A stretch of DNA of 24,847 nt, from assembly GCA_000493965.1 (NCBI GenBank), contig AWNV01000048.1, forward strand, positions 1 through 24,847, in the 5' to 3' direction. Position numbers and translations under genes: made by a program. Position 1 is the stretch's first letter; each line of letters starts with the position of its first letter. Below the pieces are notes generated by a model. That model made no database searches, was not told the origin of the DNA, and worked only from the letters and a program-made list of their open reading frames with translations. Shown one piece after another: positions 15,089-21,759 of this stretch. Source of the stretch: Candidatus Aminicenans sakinawicola JGI OTU-1 (lineage in GTDB: Bacteria > Acidobacteriota > Aminicenantia > Aminicenantales > Aminicenantaceae).

Positions 15089-15522
15089 GGATTTGAAGAT
15101 TTTATCCTTTTTTTTATTTCCTTCAGTAATTCTTTTGCTGTTTTCTGCGCAATTTTAGCCTCTGTAAAATTATGTGCATCCTCAGAATCATAAAAAAAAA
15201 TATTTCTTTTTTTGCGATATTTATCAAATTTTTTAACTGTTGTGGTATATTTTTCTCCTAAAATCTCACCTGTTATTTTAACAACAGTTTTATGCTGCTG
15301 CCCATCTGCAGGAAGAAATCCAAAAGAATACAATAAAGCTCTTCCAGCGCGTAGCATTGCTTGATAAGCAATTGTTGAAGCCCATTCAGGATCAGCATCT
15401 ATAACTAAGCTAAATGTATATAAATCTTTTTCTGCACGTATAATTTGTTTCCCTATCTGATTAAAATTTGATTTCTGTTCTTTAATCAAACCTTTGTTAA
15501 GATATTTAGCCCAATTCATCAT
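15067..15522 (-). CDS. HEPN-domain protein, toxin partner of an MNT-HEPN pair
   Basis: A 151-residue, mostly helical protein. Features of HEPN domains are the N-terminal helices with EWASTIAYQAMLRAGRALLYSFGF (46-69) and the C-terminal KKFDKYRKKRNIFFYDSED (97-115). The RxxRNxxxYD pattern (R103, R106, N107, Y111, D112) is the equivalent of the Rx4-6H ribonuclease motif, with Tyr in place of His. The ATG overlaps the stop of the upstream nucleotidyltransferase by 4 nt (ATGA), so the two are translationally coupled. In characterised MNT-HEPN pairs (HepT/MntA of Shewanella) the HEPN RNase is the toxin and the MNT enzyme inactivates it by AMPylating the conserved Tyr. It may instead be a fixed housekeeping pair, but context favours a mobile module. 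Confidence 0.8.
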   Translation of the reverse strand: MMNWAKYLNKGLIKEQKSNFNQIGKQIIRAEKDLYTFSLVIDADPEWASTIAYQAMLRAGRALLYSFGFLPADGQQHKTVVKITGEILGEKYTTTVKKFDKYRKKRNIFFYDSEDAHNFTEAKIAQKTAKELLKEIKKRIKSSNPQMIFDW

Positions 15523-16070
15523 ATTTTCCCTTTCAATAAAATATATTTGTCGGATAATACTTCTTCAAGAAAAGCATCCTTCATTTTCTTTTTTTTATTA
15601 AACTCCTCTTTTAGATATATTTTATAATTGATTTCTCGTTGCACCTTTTGCTCTATTATTGTTATCCCCTCCAGAAAATAATCTTCAATATCAAAACTTT
15701 TTGTTCGAATGAGAATATCAATATCAGAATCTATACGCATTTTATCTTTTGCATAGGTGCCATAAATAAAAGCCATATCAATCGAATCTATATTATTGAC
15801 TAGTTTTTTTAAAAGGCCTTCTATTCCCTGGGTTTTCTGAACAATATTTTTAATCTCATCATAAAACACATAAGACTTATTTATTTGAAAAAACCGTTGA
15901 TTTCCCCTCTTATAACTTTCTATGACGCCTTGTCTTTCCAGTGAATTAATGCCCCGCTGAAAAACACCTGGATGTTTGGATAAGATATCTCCCAGCTCAC
16001 TAAGATAATACTCTTTATCAGGTTGGTTAATGAGAACAGCTAAAATCTGAAGTTGGTTAGTAGTAAACAT
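15519..16070 (-). CDS. MNT-type nucleotidyltransferase with fused N-terminal winged helix, antitoxin partner
   Basis: A 183-residue protein. Residues 1-70 form a winged helix-turn-helix (NQLQILAVLINQPDKEYYLSELG, then GVFQRGINSLERQGVIESYK). Residues about 78-183 are a minimal nucleotidyltransferase: IYGTYAKDKMRIDSDIDIL has the strand-turn motif G104-T105 (usually GS) and catalytic D116 and D118. In the family this enzyme adds AMP to the HEPN toxin. The fused DNA-binding domain suits direct autoregulation, and matching palindromes lie immediately upstream of the start. The gene shares a 4-nt overlap with the HEPN gene and is first in the operon. AAGG a few bases before the ATG is a weak ribosome site. 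Confidence 0.85.
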   Translation of the reverse strand: MFTTNQLQILAVLINQPDKEYYLSELGDILSKHPGVFQRGINSLERQGVIESYKRGNQRFFQINKSYVFYDEIKNIVQKTQGIEGLLKKLVNNIDSIDMAFIYGTYAKDKMRIDSDIDILIRTKSFDIEDYFLEGITIIEQKVQREINYKIYLKEEFNKKKKMKDAFLEEVLSDKYILLKGKI

Positions 16071-16076
16071 AAAACC

Positions 16077-16114
16077 TTATGCTCCATGCATAAGATCTTA
16101 TGCAATATGCATAA
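16077..16114. promoter_or_regulatory. Double palindromic operator TTATGC-N5-GCATAA of the MNT-HEPN operon
   Basis: Site 1 (16077-16093) and site 2 (16098-16114) each read TTATGC, five bases (TCCAT, AATAT), GCATAA. Their start-to-start distance is 21 bp, two helical turns, so two dimers could bind the same face. Site 1 extends to a 19-bp perfect palindrome. Site 2 covers the -10 and the spacer of the promoter; site 1 covers the expected transcription start. The likely ligand is the winged helix of the adjacent nucleotidyltransferase. Confidence 0.8.
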
Positions 16115-16123
16115 ATTTGTCAA
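16095..16123 (-). promoter_or_regulatory. Sigma70 promoter of the MNT-HEPN operon
   Basis: On the minus strand a consensus TTGACA (16123-16118) is followed after 17 bp by TAAGAT (16100-16095), about 25 bp before the ATG at 16070. It is the best promoter in the window and is covered by the two palindromes. Confidence 0.75.
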
Positions 16124-16195
16124 GATATTTTTAGCCTGATTTAGCTTCTCTCTTCTGAAAGAATAGGTGACCCGAAAAGAAAGGGGCGTTTTGGA

Positions 16196-17149
16196 ATGGA
16201 TTGGCACTTAGAAAGAGAAAGAATATTTTCTTTTGATCAATTAAAATTCCCTGCTTGTTCAAATTGTAATAATTATTTCTCTCAATTAGAGGAAAAGACA
16301 AGATATATCATAGATGATGTTTTAAATGAGAAACCAATAAATGCAAAATCATTTGATATATTACTAAGTTGGTTTGATAAAATCAGAATTGGTTTATGGC
16401 TTGGATTTTACTATTTAGATAAGAATATATTCGGTATTAAGCCAAATTTTTATATAGAAAGAAGAATAAATGCAAAAGATAGATTGTTATTAATATACAA
16501 ATCATTTGAAAAGCAAGATGGCTTAAATATTTTTGGAGTGGATTTCCCTTTCTTTGGACATCAACCAAGTTGTTTTGGATTAGTAATCAATCAATTCTAT
16601 TTTGTTAATGTATCATCAGATTATTTGTTTTCAAGAAGATTAGGTTTGCCTTTCCCAAAGGTAAAAAAGAGGTTGAGAAATTTTCCTGGATTTTATGCTG
16701 AGATTGAGAAGGGATTAGAAAAAATATTAATACCTTTATTGCGTATTTCTTATGACAGTTCCTGTAGAGAAATATATCAACCTATAATCCCTAAGGAATT
16801 TTCTGAATTGAATAATATGTATAATACAAACTATGTTAAGAAATATTTTAAATCATCTCGGATAGGAAAAGTATTAATAAAAAAATCGTTGAAGAAGATT
16901 GTTGAGTATCCTAAGAACAAGTCTAAATTATGGATTCCAAAAACATCTAATTCACGAATGAAAATGTTTTATATTGGAATGAAAACAGTACTAAATCTAC
17001 AAAACTATTTATTGAATGATTGCCCGAGCCCTGAAGATCTGAGTATTGAGGAACAAAAAAGACACAAAAAAGATATTAGAGGAATTAAGTCAGTAAATAA
17101 TCGTATATTAAAACTAATTATTAAAGATGAAAAAAAACATATAATATAA
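16196..17149 (+). CDS. HNH-endonuclease-like protein, probably 5'-truncated
   Basis: A 317-residue, very AT-rich, Lys/Ile/Asn-rich protein. The start, DQLKFPACSNCNNYFSQLEE (14-33) with C21 and C24, looks like the second half of an HNH zinc-binding motif, where a CxxC and a His-containing strand (EHIxP) should lie 30-60 residues upstream. The frame stays open upstream only to 16145 and holds no such motif, so the catalytic N-terminus seems lost at the junction with the toxin-antitoxin promoter region. The body (DILLSWFDKIRIGLWLGFYY, SRRLGLPFPK) is like uncharacterised proteins annotated as HNH endonucleases, by memory of the family only. No ribosome site before the ATG. Function cannot be assigned. 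Confidence 0.5.
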   Translation: MDWHLERERIFSFDQLKFPACSNCNNYFSQLEEKTRYIIDDVLNEKPINAKSFDILLSWFDKIRIGLWLGFYYLDKNIFGIKPNFYIERRINAKDRLLLIYKSFEKQDGLNIFGVDFPFFGHQPSCFGLVINQFYFVNVSSDYLFSRRLGLPFPKVKKRLRNFPGFYAEIEKGLEKILIPLLRISYDSSCREIYQPIIPKEFSELNNMYNTNYVKKYFKSSRIGKVLIKKSLKKIVEYPKNKSKLWIPKTSNSRMKMFYIGMKTVLNLQNYLLNDCPSPEDLSIEEQKRHKKDIRGIKSVNNRILKLIIKDEKKHII

Positions 17150-17202
17150 TCTATTATAAAAACATTCCCTCGGCAGTGTAAAATTTATTGTGTCTGGTCT
17201 CT

Positions 17203-17467
17203 TGTAGGACTGGGGACGGGCCATGCTATTTTATTCATAATAAAAAGGATAGCCTCTAAATAGAGGTATTTTCTATCCTTAATACGGCGTTTTTGAGCCC
17301 AAAAACACGCCTTTAAGCTTGGTTCATCAAGGTAATCTATACTTTTTAGTATGCAGGTTGAATATTTTTAGCATAAAGTAATTCAGTTCACGGTATCCAT
17401 AGGCCCTGCGTTTGATAACCTTGATGTGGTTATTAATTCCCTCGACCTTGGCAGTGGAGATGGGGAC
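17203..17467 (-). mobile_element. ISL3-family transposase remnant, copy C (best preserved)
   Basis: The minus strand from 17467 to the TGA at 17329-17327 gives 46 codons of the transposase C-terminus: STAKVEGINNHIKVIKRRAY followed by GYRELNYFMLKIFNLHTKK. The final catalytic Glu of the DDE triad is kept (VEGINN). The non-coding tail with two hairpins runs to 17203, ending in the 15-bp motif AGGACTGGGGACGGG at 17206-17220. Everything upstream of the last 46 codons is missing; the break at 17467 joins GGGGAC to unrelated sequence. Confidence 0.85.
17238..17278 (-). terminator. Intrinsic terminator of ISL3 copy C
   Basis: On the minus strand GGATAG...CCTCT-ATTT-AGAGG-CTATCC followed by TTTTTATTA. 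A second hairpin (GGCG...TTTTTG/CAAAAA...CGCC, about 17286-17311) lies between it and the transposase stop. Confidence 0.6.
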
Positions 17468-17568
17468 GGTCTATCGGTGGAGTCCACAGCTTTATCCATA
17501 CCATCAGATTCAACTTGAAAGATGCCTTCTCCCTTTAGTAATCTAGCAAGTTCTTAACGATAATTATA

Positions 17569-18288
17569 TTACTTTATTACCTTGCCCTCTATAATCAGGA
17601 TCAGAGCTTTATCGCCACCATTGAGCTTGGATACGCCCACTACAGACTTGTCTCCGCTCTTTATAGTCAGAACAGTGCTTATTAACTTAATAAATTTTTC
17701 TTCTCCTTCAGAATTAAAACCTCTCGACTGGGATAATATCAGCTCAACTTTAAAATTATCCTTGTTTCCCTCCTGGATATAAGTGGGGTTCAGGTTTAAA
17801 GAAAAGCTCATCCCTTCTCCACCTAACCTTTGATGTGAACGGCTGTTATCCTGAACTTTGATCAAGGATAAATCTAATCTTTTAAAATATTTGTATTTCA
17901 ACAGGCTTCGAAGTTCTTTTATCAAATAATCAGACATTAATTCCTTTGATGTGCTGCTCTCTTTCATAGTCCCTAAAACCAGCTCAATCTCAAATTGGAG
18001 GTCTTGCTTTTTTACATCCAACTCCTTGAGTATGGAAACTAGCTTATCTACCATTTCGGGAGTATCCTGGATAATAAGACGATTATCACCGGGAAGCTGG
18101 GTTATCACTCCTTGGGGACTCATAAACTTTCTTAATACACCCCAAGCCCGATTAGCATTAATATATTTGACCTCAACTATCACCTTTTTCATTTCAGGTC
18201 TTGTGAGCCTCTGCTGGGAAGCATAAAGGCTTGTGCTAAATCCCAAAAATAGGAAAATAATTAAAAGCCCTATGATCGATTTTTTCAT
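17569..18288 (-). CDS. Exported protein with a secretin N-type domain, third gene of a sigma/anti-sigma operon
   Basis: 239 residues with a signal peptide (residues 1-24, ending SLYAS). Residues 36-92 (KVIVEVKYINANRAWGVLRK, QLPGDNRLIIQDTPEMVDKLVSILKELD) match the secretin N1/N-terminal subdomain found in GspD and PilQ: a peptidoglycan-side ring-building module. The C-terminal half (100-239) has alternating beta strands (FEIELVLG, FKVELILSQ, STVLTIKSGDKSVVGVSKL) reminiscent of the start of a secretin beta domain, but the pore itself is absent. The ATG overlaps the anti-sigma stop by 4 nt, so translation is coupled. Likely a periplasmic protein under control of the sigma factor; a decayed secretin is possible but the frame is intact. 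Confidence 0.7.
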   Translation of the reverse strand: MKKSIIGLLIIFLFLGFSTSLYASQQRLTRPEMKKVIVEVKYINANRAWGVLRKFMSPQGVITQLPGDNRLIIQDTPEMVDKLVSILKELDVKKQDLQFEIELVLGTMKESSTSKELMSDYLIKELRSLLKYKYFKRLDLSLIKVQDNSRSHQRLGGEGMSFSLNLNPTYIQEGNKDNFKVELILSQSRGFNSEGEEKFIKLISTVLTIKSGDKSVVGVSKLNGGDKALILIIEGKVIK

Positions 18289-18782
18289 TCGGTTTCCTCC
18301 TCTAAATTAAAATTTTTATTTAAAAACCATTTGACCTTAAAGCCGGTTTCTCTTGATACCAGAGTCATTTCCACAACTTCCTGGGATGATGTTTGTTTTA
18401 TTACAGCCGCATCAGGCTGCAGGCCCGACCTTTCTCTAAACAAAGAGGGCCAGAGCCAGAAAATAGAAATTACAATTAATATTACAGTCATAAAGCCAAG
18501 TGCCCAAACCGGTTTAAACGGCCAGGGAGCAAGTGTCTTCTTTTGAGTAATTTTTCCGGCGGCTGCTCTCTTCACCGACTGCTGCCATTCTGCCTCATCC
18601 CAATCTATTCTCTCAGATTTCAGCCATTCTTTAATTTCCTGCAGCGATTGGATGTAAACCTTATATTCCCGCCGGCACTCCGGGCAGCTGCTGAGATGAG
18701 ATTTCACTGCTGAAGCTATTCTCAAACTCAAGTCGTTCCCTGCATAGAGGGGCAGCAAGCGCTTAATCTTCTTACACTTCAT
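18285..18782 (-). CDS. Zinc-finger anti-sigma factor, single-pass membrane protein
   Basis: Start chosen at ATG 18782 (MKCKKIKRLLPLYAGNDLS), preceded by GGGAGGTGGAG; a much longer frame from 18920 would overlap the sigma gene by 149 bp and is unlikely. The 165-residue protein has the ZAS signature H29-x3-C33-x2-C36 (HLSSCPEC) in its cytoplasmic N-terminal domain, then one membrane helix (about 91-113, VWALGFMTVILIVISIFWLW) and a short periplasmic tail. It should hold the adjacent ECF sigma factor inactive at the membrane. Its first 11 bp overlap the sigma gene's end, so the stoichiometry is coupled. Confidence 0.85.
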   Translation of the reverse strand: MKCKKIKRLLPLYAGNDLSLRIASAVKSHLSSCPECRREYKVYIQSLQEIKEWLKSERIDWDEAEWQQSVKRAAAGKITQKKTLAPWPFKPVWALGFMTVILIVISIFWLWPSLFRERSGLQPDAAVIKQTSSQEVVEMTLVSRETGFKVKWFLNKNFNLEEETE

Positions 18783-19338
18783 TACTCCACCTCCCTTTGG
18801 GATAGATTTTTTCAAACTCCAGCCTAAGCTTACGCCGGGCACGGCAAAGATGGGTCCGCACACTCTGGGAAGAGCTTCCCATAACCCTGGCTGTTTCCTT
18901 AATGGAAAATCCTTCTGCATCCCGCAGTAGAAAAACCATCTTCTCCCTGGGGCTCAAATACTTTAAACATGCCTCGATCTTTTCTCTTATTTCGCGATTT
19001 AAAAAATCTTTTTCAGGAGAATATCCGGCAGATACCCCCATCTTTTTATGCTCTTCCTTCAGCCTCTCATCCCTTTTTTTCTTTCGATAAAAATCATTGG
19101 CCACATTCTTAACTATTTTATAGAGCCAGTTTTTTAAATTTTTACCCGGCCGGAATCTTTTCAGGTGTTTAAAAATTTTGATCATTGCTGTCTGACAGAT
19201 ATCTCTGGCCTCTTCTGTATTTCCTGTCATTTGATACGCTATATTTAACATTCCATTCCGATAAGGATGCAGCAGCTGTTCAAATGCAGACTCATCACCA
19301 TCCAGAGCCTTATCCACAAGTGCTGCTTCATCCTTCAT
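18772..19338 (-). CDS. ECF-type RNA polymerase sigma factor (RpoE-like)
   Basis: 188 residues with both conserved ECF regions. Sigma2 (about 10-85) has YRNGMLNIAYQMTGNTEEARDICQTAMIKIF and LKNWLYKIVKNVANDFYRKKKR, the -10 recognition part. Sigma4 (about 125-178) has LKYLSPREKMVFLLRDAEGFSIKETARVMGSSSQSVRTHLCRARRKL, with the helix-turn-helix for the -35. First gene of an operon with an anti-sigma factor and a secretin-N protein. Such units usually autoregulate; I could not identify an ECF-type promoter upstream with confidence. Confidence 0.92.
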   Translation of the reverse strand: MKDEAALVDKALDGDESAFEQLLHPYRNGMLNIAYQMTGNTEEARDICQTAMIKIFKHLKRFRPGKNLKNWLYKIVKNVANDFYRKKKRDERLKEEHKKMGVSAGYSPEKDFLNREIREKIEACLKYLSPREKMVFLLRDAEGFSIKETARVMGSSSQSVRTHLCRARRKLRLEFEKIYPKGRWSNEV

Positions 19339-19379
19339 CCTTATTACTATACCTTCTTTCTCACGATAATGTTAACTTA

Positions 19380-19410
19380 GGAAAGAATAGGAAAGAATAG
19401 GGTCAGATCT
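19380..19410. repeat. Tandem GGAAAGAATA repeat joined to GGGTCAGATCT
   Basis: GGAAAGAATA occurs twice head to tail (19380-19399), followed by GGGTCAGATCT (19400-19410). This resembles ends of REP-like elements mobilised by REP-associated tyrosine transposases, but no hairpin partner or transposase is present here. The rest of the 19339-19687 gap holds ISL3 fragment D and the second 117-bp repeat. Confidence 0.35.
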
Positions 19411-19513
19411 ATGCAATTCACTGATATATTTTAAATTAATTCTTATTTCCCTCCTTTTTTTAACTAAAATCTTATTGAGGAATTTAATACGATGTCCCCT
19501 CTCTCGTCAACCT

Positions 19514-19537
19514 AAAGTATGGATTACCGTGATGAAC
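19514..19537 (+). mobile_element. ISL3 remnant, copy D (24 bp, opposite orientation)
   Basis: The 24 bases ending GGATTACCGTGATGAAC equal, on the other strand, the last transposase codons and stop of copy B, with about one mismatch. They end one base before the second 117-bp repeat begins. Confidence 0.55.
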
Positions 19538-19538
19538 G

Positions 19539-19655
19539 ATTGATAAAATGGGTTTATTCCTATATTATAATCAATGATTGATGTTGGAAAGATGATATTT
19601 GATGAAATTAGTGCTAAGTCAAGACAAGCGAAAAAACGAAATTCTTATCAATTTA
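19539..19655 (+). repeat. 117-bp direct repeat, copy 2
   Basis: 116 of 117 bases equal 11285-11401. Here it abuts the ISL3 scrap on its left and ends 32 bp before the lipid kinase start codon on its right, so it now forms most of that gene's upstream region. The short frame inside stops shortly after the repeat. Confidence 0.85.
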
Positions 19656-19687
19656 AAACACCACATTAAAAAATTAAGGAGTTATAG

Positions 19688-20626
19688 GTGTTCGTAAAAA
19701 CACAAGTTATCGTCAATCCTGAATCTGATCGAGGCCGTACTAAAAAAAGATGGGAACATATAAAAGAGGCTTTAAAATTTTTCCTAAAAGAATTTAAATA
19801 CGAGTTTACTGAAAAACCCTTTCAAGCTGCTGAAATTTCTAGAGCTGCGATAAAGGAAGGCTCAGAGTTGATTGTTGGAGTCGGTGGAGATGGGACGATG
19901 AATGAGATTTCAAACGGCTTCTTTGAAAACAAAAAGATCATAAACCCGAAGGTGGCTTTAGGGATTGTGCCTTCTGGAACAGGTTGTGATTTCAGCAGGA
20001 GTCTTAATATACCATCCGGGCTTAAAAATGCATTGAGAGTTATTACTCAAGCCTCTTCTTCCATGATAGATATAGGAAAAATAAGATTCAGGGATTATTC
20101 CAATAAAAAGCATGAAAGATTCTTTCTTAATATTGCTGATTTTGGTATAGGTGGTGAAGTTTTAAACAAAATGAACCTGAAAATGGCAAAACGAAAAACT
20201 TCATCTTACTTAAGAAGCGCAGTGACTACTCTTATCACTTATAAAAGTAAAAGAGTCAGAATAAAAATCGATAACATGCAAATTCCTTTTAACGAATATC
20301 TGATTGGAGCTATTTCAAACGGAAAGATTTTTGGCAAGGGCATGAAAATAGCTCCGTATGCAAAGTTGGATGATGGGCTTTTTGATGTTGTCCTGGTAGA
20401 GTCAATGAAGCTTTTAGAATTTTGTAGAAATATCTTGAAAATATATTCTGGATCACATCTTTCACATCCTAAAGTATCATTGATTCGTGGAAAAAAAATA
20501 GAGATTACTCCTGAAAGCAGTGAAAAAGATGTCTTAATAGAAGCGGATGGGGAACTTATAGGAAAGCTTCCAGCAACTTTTGAGATTATCCCTCAGAGCT
20601 TTCTTGTTAAAAGCTTTTTATTATAG
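19688..20626 (+). CDS. YegS/DgkB-family lipid (diacylglycerol) kinase
   Basis: 312 residues with GTG start at 19688, AAGGAG (19676-19681) 6 nt upstream. The DAGK catalytic domain is clear: VIVNPESDRGRTKK (8-20), VGVGGDGTMNEISNG (63-77) with the nucleotide-binding GGDGT, and GIVPSGTGCDFSRSL (about 95-109). The second beta-sandwich domain follows, with FLNIADFGIGGEV, GAISNGKIFGKGMKIAPYA and a C-terminal EADGELIGKLP loop. It phosphorylates diacylglycerol or a related lipid at the inner membrane for phospholipid recycling. Its own promoter is not evident, because the upstream DNA is repeat material. Confidence 0.9.
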   Translation: MFVKTQVIVNPESDRGRTKKRWEHIKEALKFFLKEFKYEFTEKPFQAAEISRAAIKEGSELIVGVGGDGTMNEISNGFFENKKIINPKVALGIVPSGTGCDFSRSLNIPSGLKNALRVITQASSSMIDIGKIRFRDYSNKKHERFFLNIADFGIGGEVLNKMNLKMAKRKTSSYLRSAVTTLITYKSKRVRIKIDNMQIPFNEYLIGAISNGKIFGKGMKIAPYAKLDDGLFDVVLVESMKLLEFCRNILKIYSGSHLSHPKVSLIRGKKIEITPESSEKDVLIEADGELIGKLPATFEIIPQSFLVKSFLL

Positions 20627-20636
20627 AGAAAGCACA

Positions 20637-20651
20637 AGGACTGGGGACGGG
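20637..20651. repeat. 15-bp junction motif AGGACTGGGGACGGG (third copy)
   Basis: Exact matches lie at 10944-10958, 17206-17220 and 20637-20651, all in the same orientation. The first two are at the outer end of ISL3 remnants, and this one joins the lipid kinase 3' end to an aminotransferase stump. A related TGGGGACGG is at 17461-17469. Confidence 0.6.
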
Positions 20652-20924
20652 TGCGGCATCCAAAACAGTACGGAAATGTTTCGTCGCTTGCTGGAAGATA
20701 CTGGTGTCGCCATCCTCCCGGGTGGCGATTTTGGACGCAGTCCAGAAGAACTGACAGCACGCCTTGCCTATGTCGATTTTAACGGCAAAGCAGCCATCGA
20801 AGTGCTCGAATCCCGTCTGGATAATACACCTTTAGAGGAAGACTTCCTAAAAAGAAACTGTGGGAATGTTATAGAAGCCATCGAATGCATCTGCGATTGG
20901 TTGATCGGGGGGAAACAAACTTAA
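20652..20924 (+). pseudogene. C-terminal fragment of a class I aminotransferase
   Basis: The last 90 codons of a PLP-dependent aminotransferase (fold type I): RRLLEDTGVAILPGGDFGRS followed by PEELTARLAYVDFNGKAAIE. This is the end of the small domain, where GGDFGR-x-PEELTARLAYVDF is characteristic. The large domain with the PLP lysine is absent. The frame is open upstream into the kinase gene, but similarity begins right after the 15-bp motif. An ATG at 20676 exists without a ribosome site. Confidence 0.7.
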
Positions 20925-21076
20925 GGTATCCCGCTTTTATTTAGACATGCGTGATACTTAACATGAGTCTACCATAGGATTAAATTCTAATGATCATACG
21001 AAGGACAGGGAAGATTTTTGAACTCTAGGCGTCTAATGATATGAACGTGAACGGAATCATTCGTAAGGAGATAAAC

Positions 21077-21751
21077 ATGCTGAAGTTTGTGCGGGAATTT
21101 ATTCCACTCCTGTTATTGACATTTTTTTTAGTTGAAGCCATCCCGTTTTTTAGCACTACAGTGATGGCTGAAACCGAGGATCTTGACATCCGGGTCAAGA
21201 AATTTCTGGACACCCACGACTGGAGATGGGGCGATATGAACGTGCCGGCCGTTGACGGCCGGACCCTCCACGACATCATAATCAAGAATAAATACACCCG
21301 CGCGGTCGAGATCGGGACATCCACCGGACATTCCACTATATGGATCGCCTGGGCGCTGAGCAAGACAGGGGGCAAACTGATCACCATCGAAATCGATGAG
21401 GGACGGTACAGAGAAGCCCTGGAGAATTTCGAAGCGGCAGGGCTTTCCGAGTTCATCGACGCCCGCCTCGGAGACGCCCACGAGATCGTTCCCGCCCTCG
21501 AAGGGCCGTTCGACTTCGTATTCAGCGATGCAGACAAACACTGGTACAAAAACTATCTGATCGCGCTTCTTCCCAAGCTGGAAGTCGGCGGCTGCTATAC
21601 CACTCACAACATGTCGTCGAGGAGGAGGGGGCTACGGGGTGGAGGCCGCAGCGGCAGCTATCTTGATTATCTGTACAGCCTTCCCAACCTGAAAACCACT
21701 GTCGACGACCGGGGTGCCGGCCTTTCGATCAGCTATAAAAAAAGCCAATAG
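21077..21751 (+). CDS. Class I SAM-dependent O-methyltransferase-like protein with a signal peptide
   Basis: Start chosen at ATG 21077, since AAGGAG (21065-21070) lies 6 nt before it; an upstream ATG (21041) is less likely. The 224-residue product begins with a Sec-type signal, LLLLTFFLVEAIPFFSTTVMA, with a VMA-E cleavage site near residue 31. The rest is a Rossmann methyltransferase: motif I VEIGTSTGHSTIW (77-89), acidic E105/D107 in TIEIDEG, LGDAHEI (131-137) and FVFSDADKHWYKNY (147-160), like the O-methyltransferase_3/caffeoyl-CoA type. Export is odd because SAM is cytoplasmic. The gene is visibly more GC-rich than its neighbours, suggesting a separate origin. Confidence 0.8.
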   Translation: MLKFVREFIPLLLLTFFLVEAIPFFSTTVMAETEDLDIRVKKFLDTHDWRWGDMNVPAVDGRTLHDIIIKNKYTRAVEIGTSTGHSTIWIAWALSKTGGKLITIEIDEGRYREALENFEAAGLSEFIDARLGDAHEIVPALEGPFDFVFSDADKHWYKNYLIALLPKLEVGGCYTTHNMSSRRRGLRGGGRSGSYLDYLYSLPNLKTTVDDRGAGLSISYKKSQ

Positions 21752-21759
21752 ACCTTCCC

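Noticed and set aside
16077..16114. CRISPR-like array (also considered for 6170-6228)
   Set aside because: Only two units each, no unique spacers of regular length, no cas genes. Promoter overlap fits operators better.
18783..18920. A longer N-terminus for the anti-sigma factor starting at 18920
   Set aside because: It would overlap the conserved sigma4 coding region by about 150 bp, while ATG 18782 has a strong ribosome site and starts directly at the zinc-finger domain.
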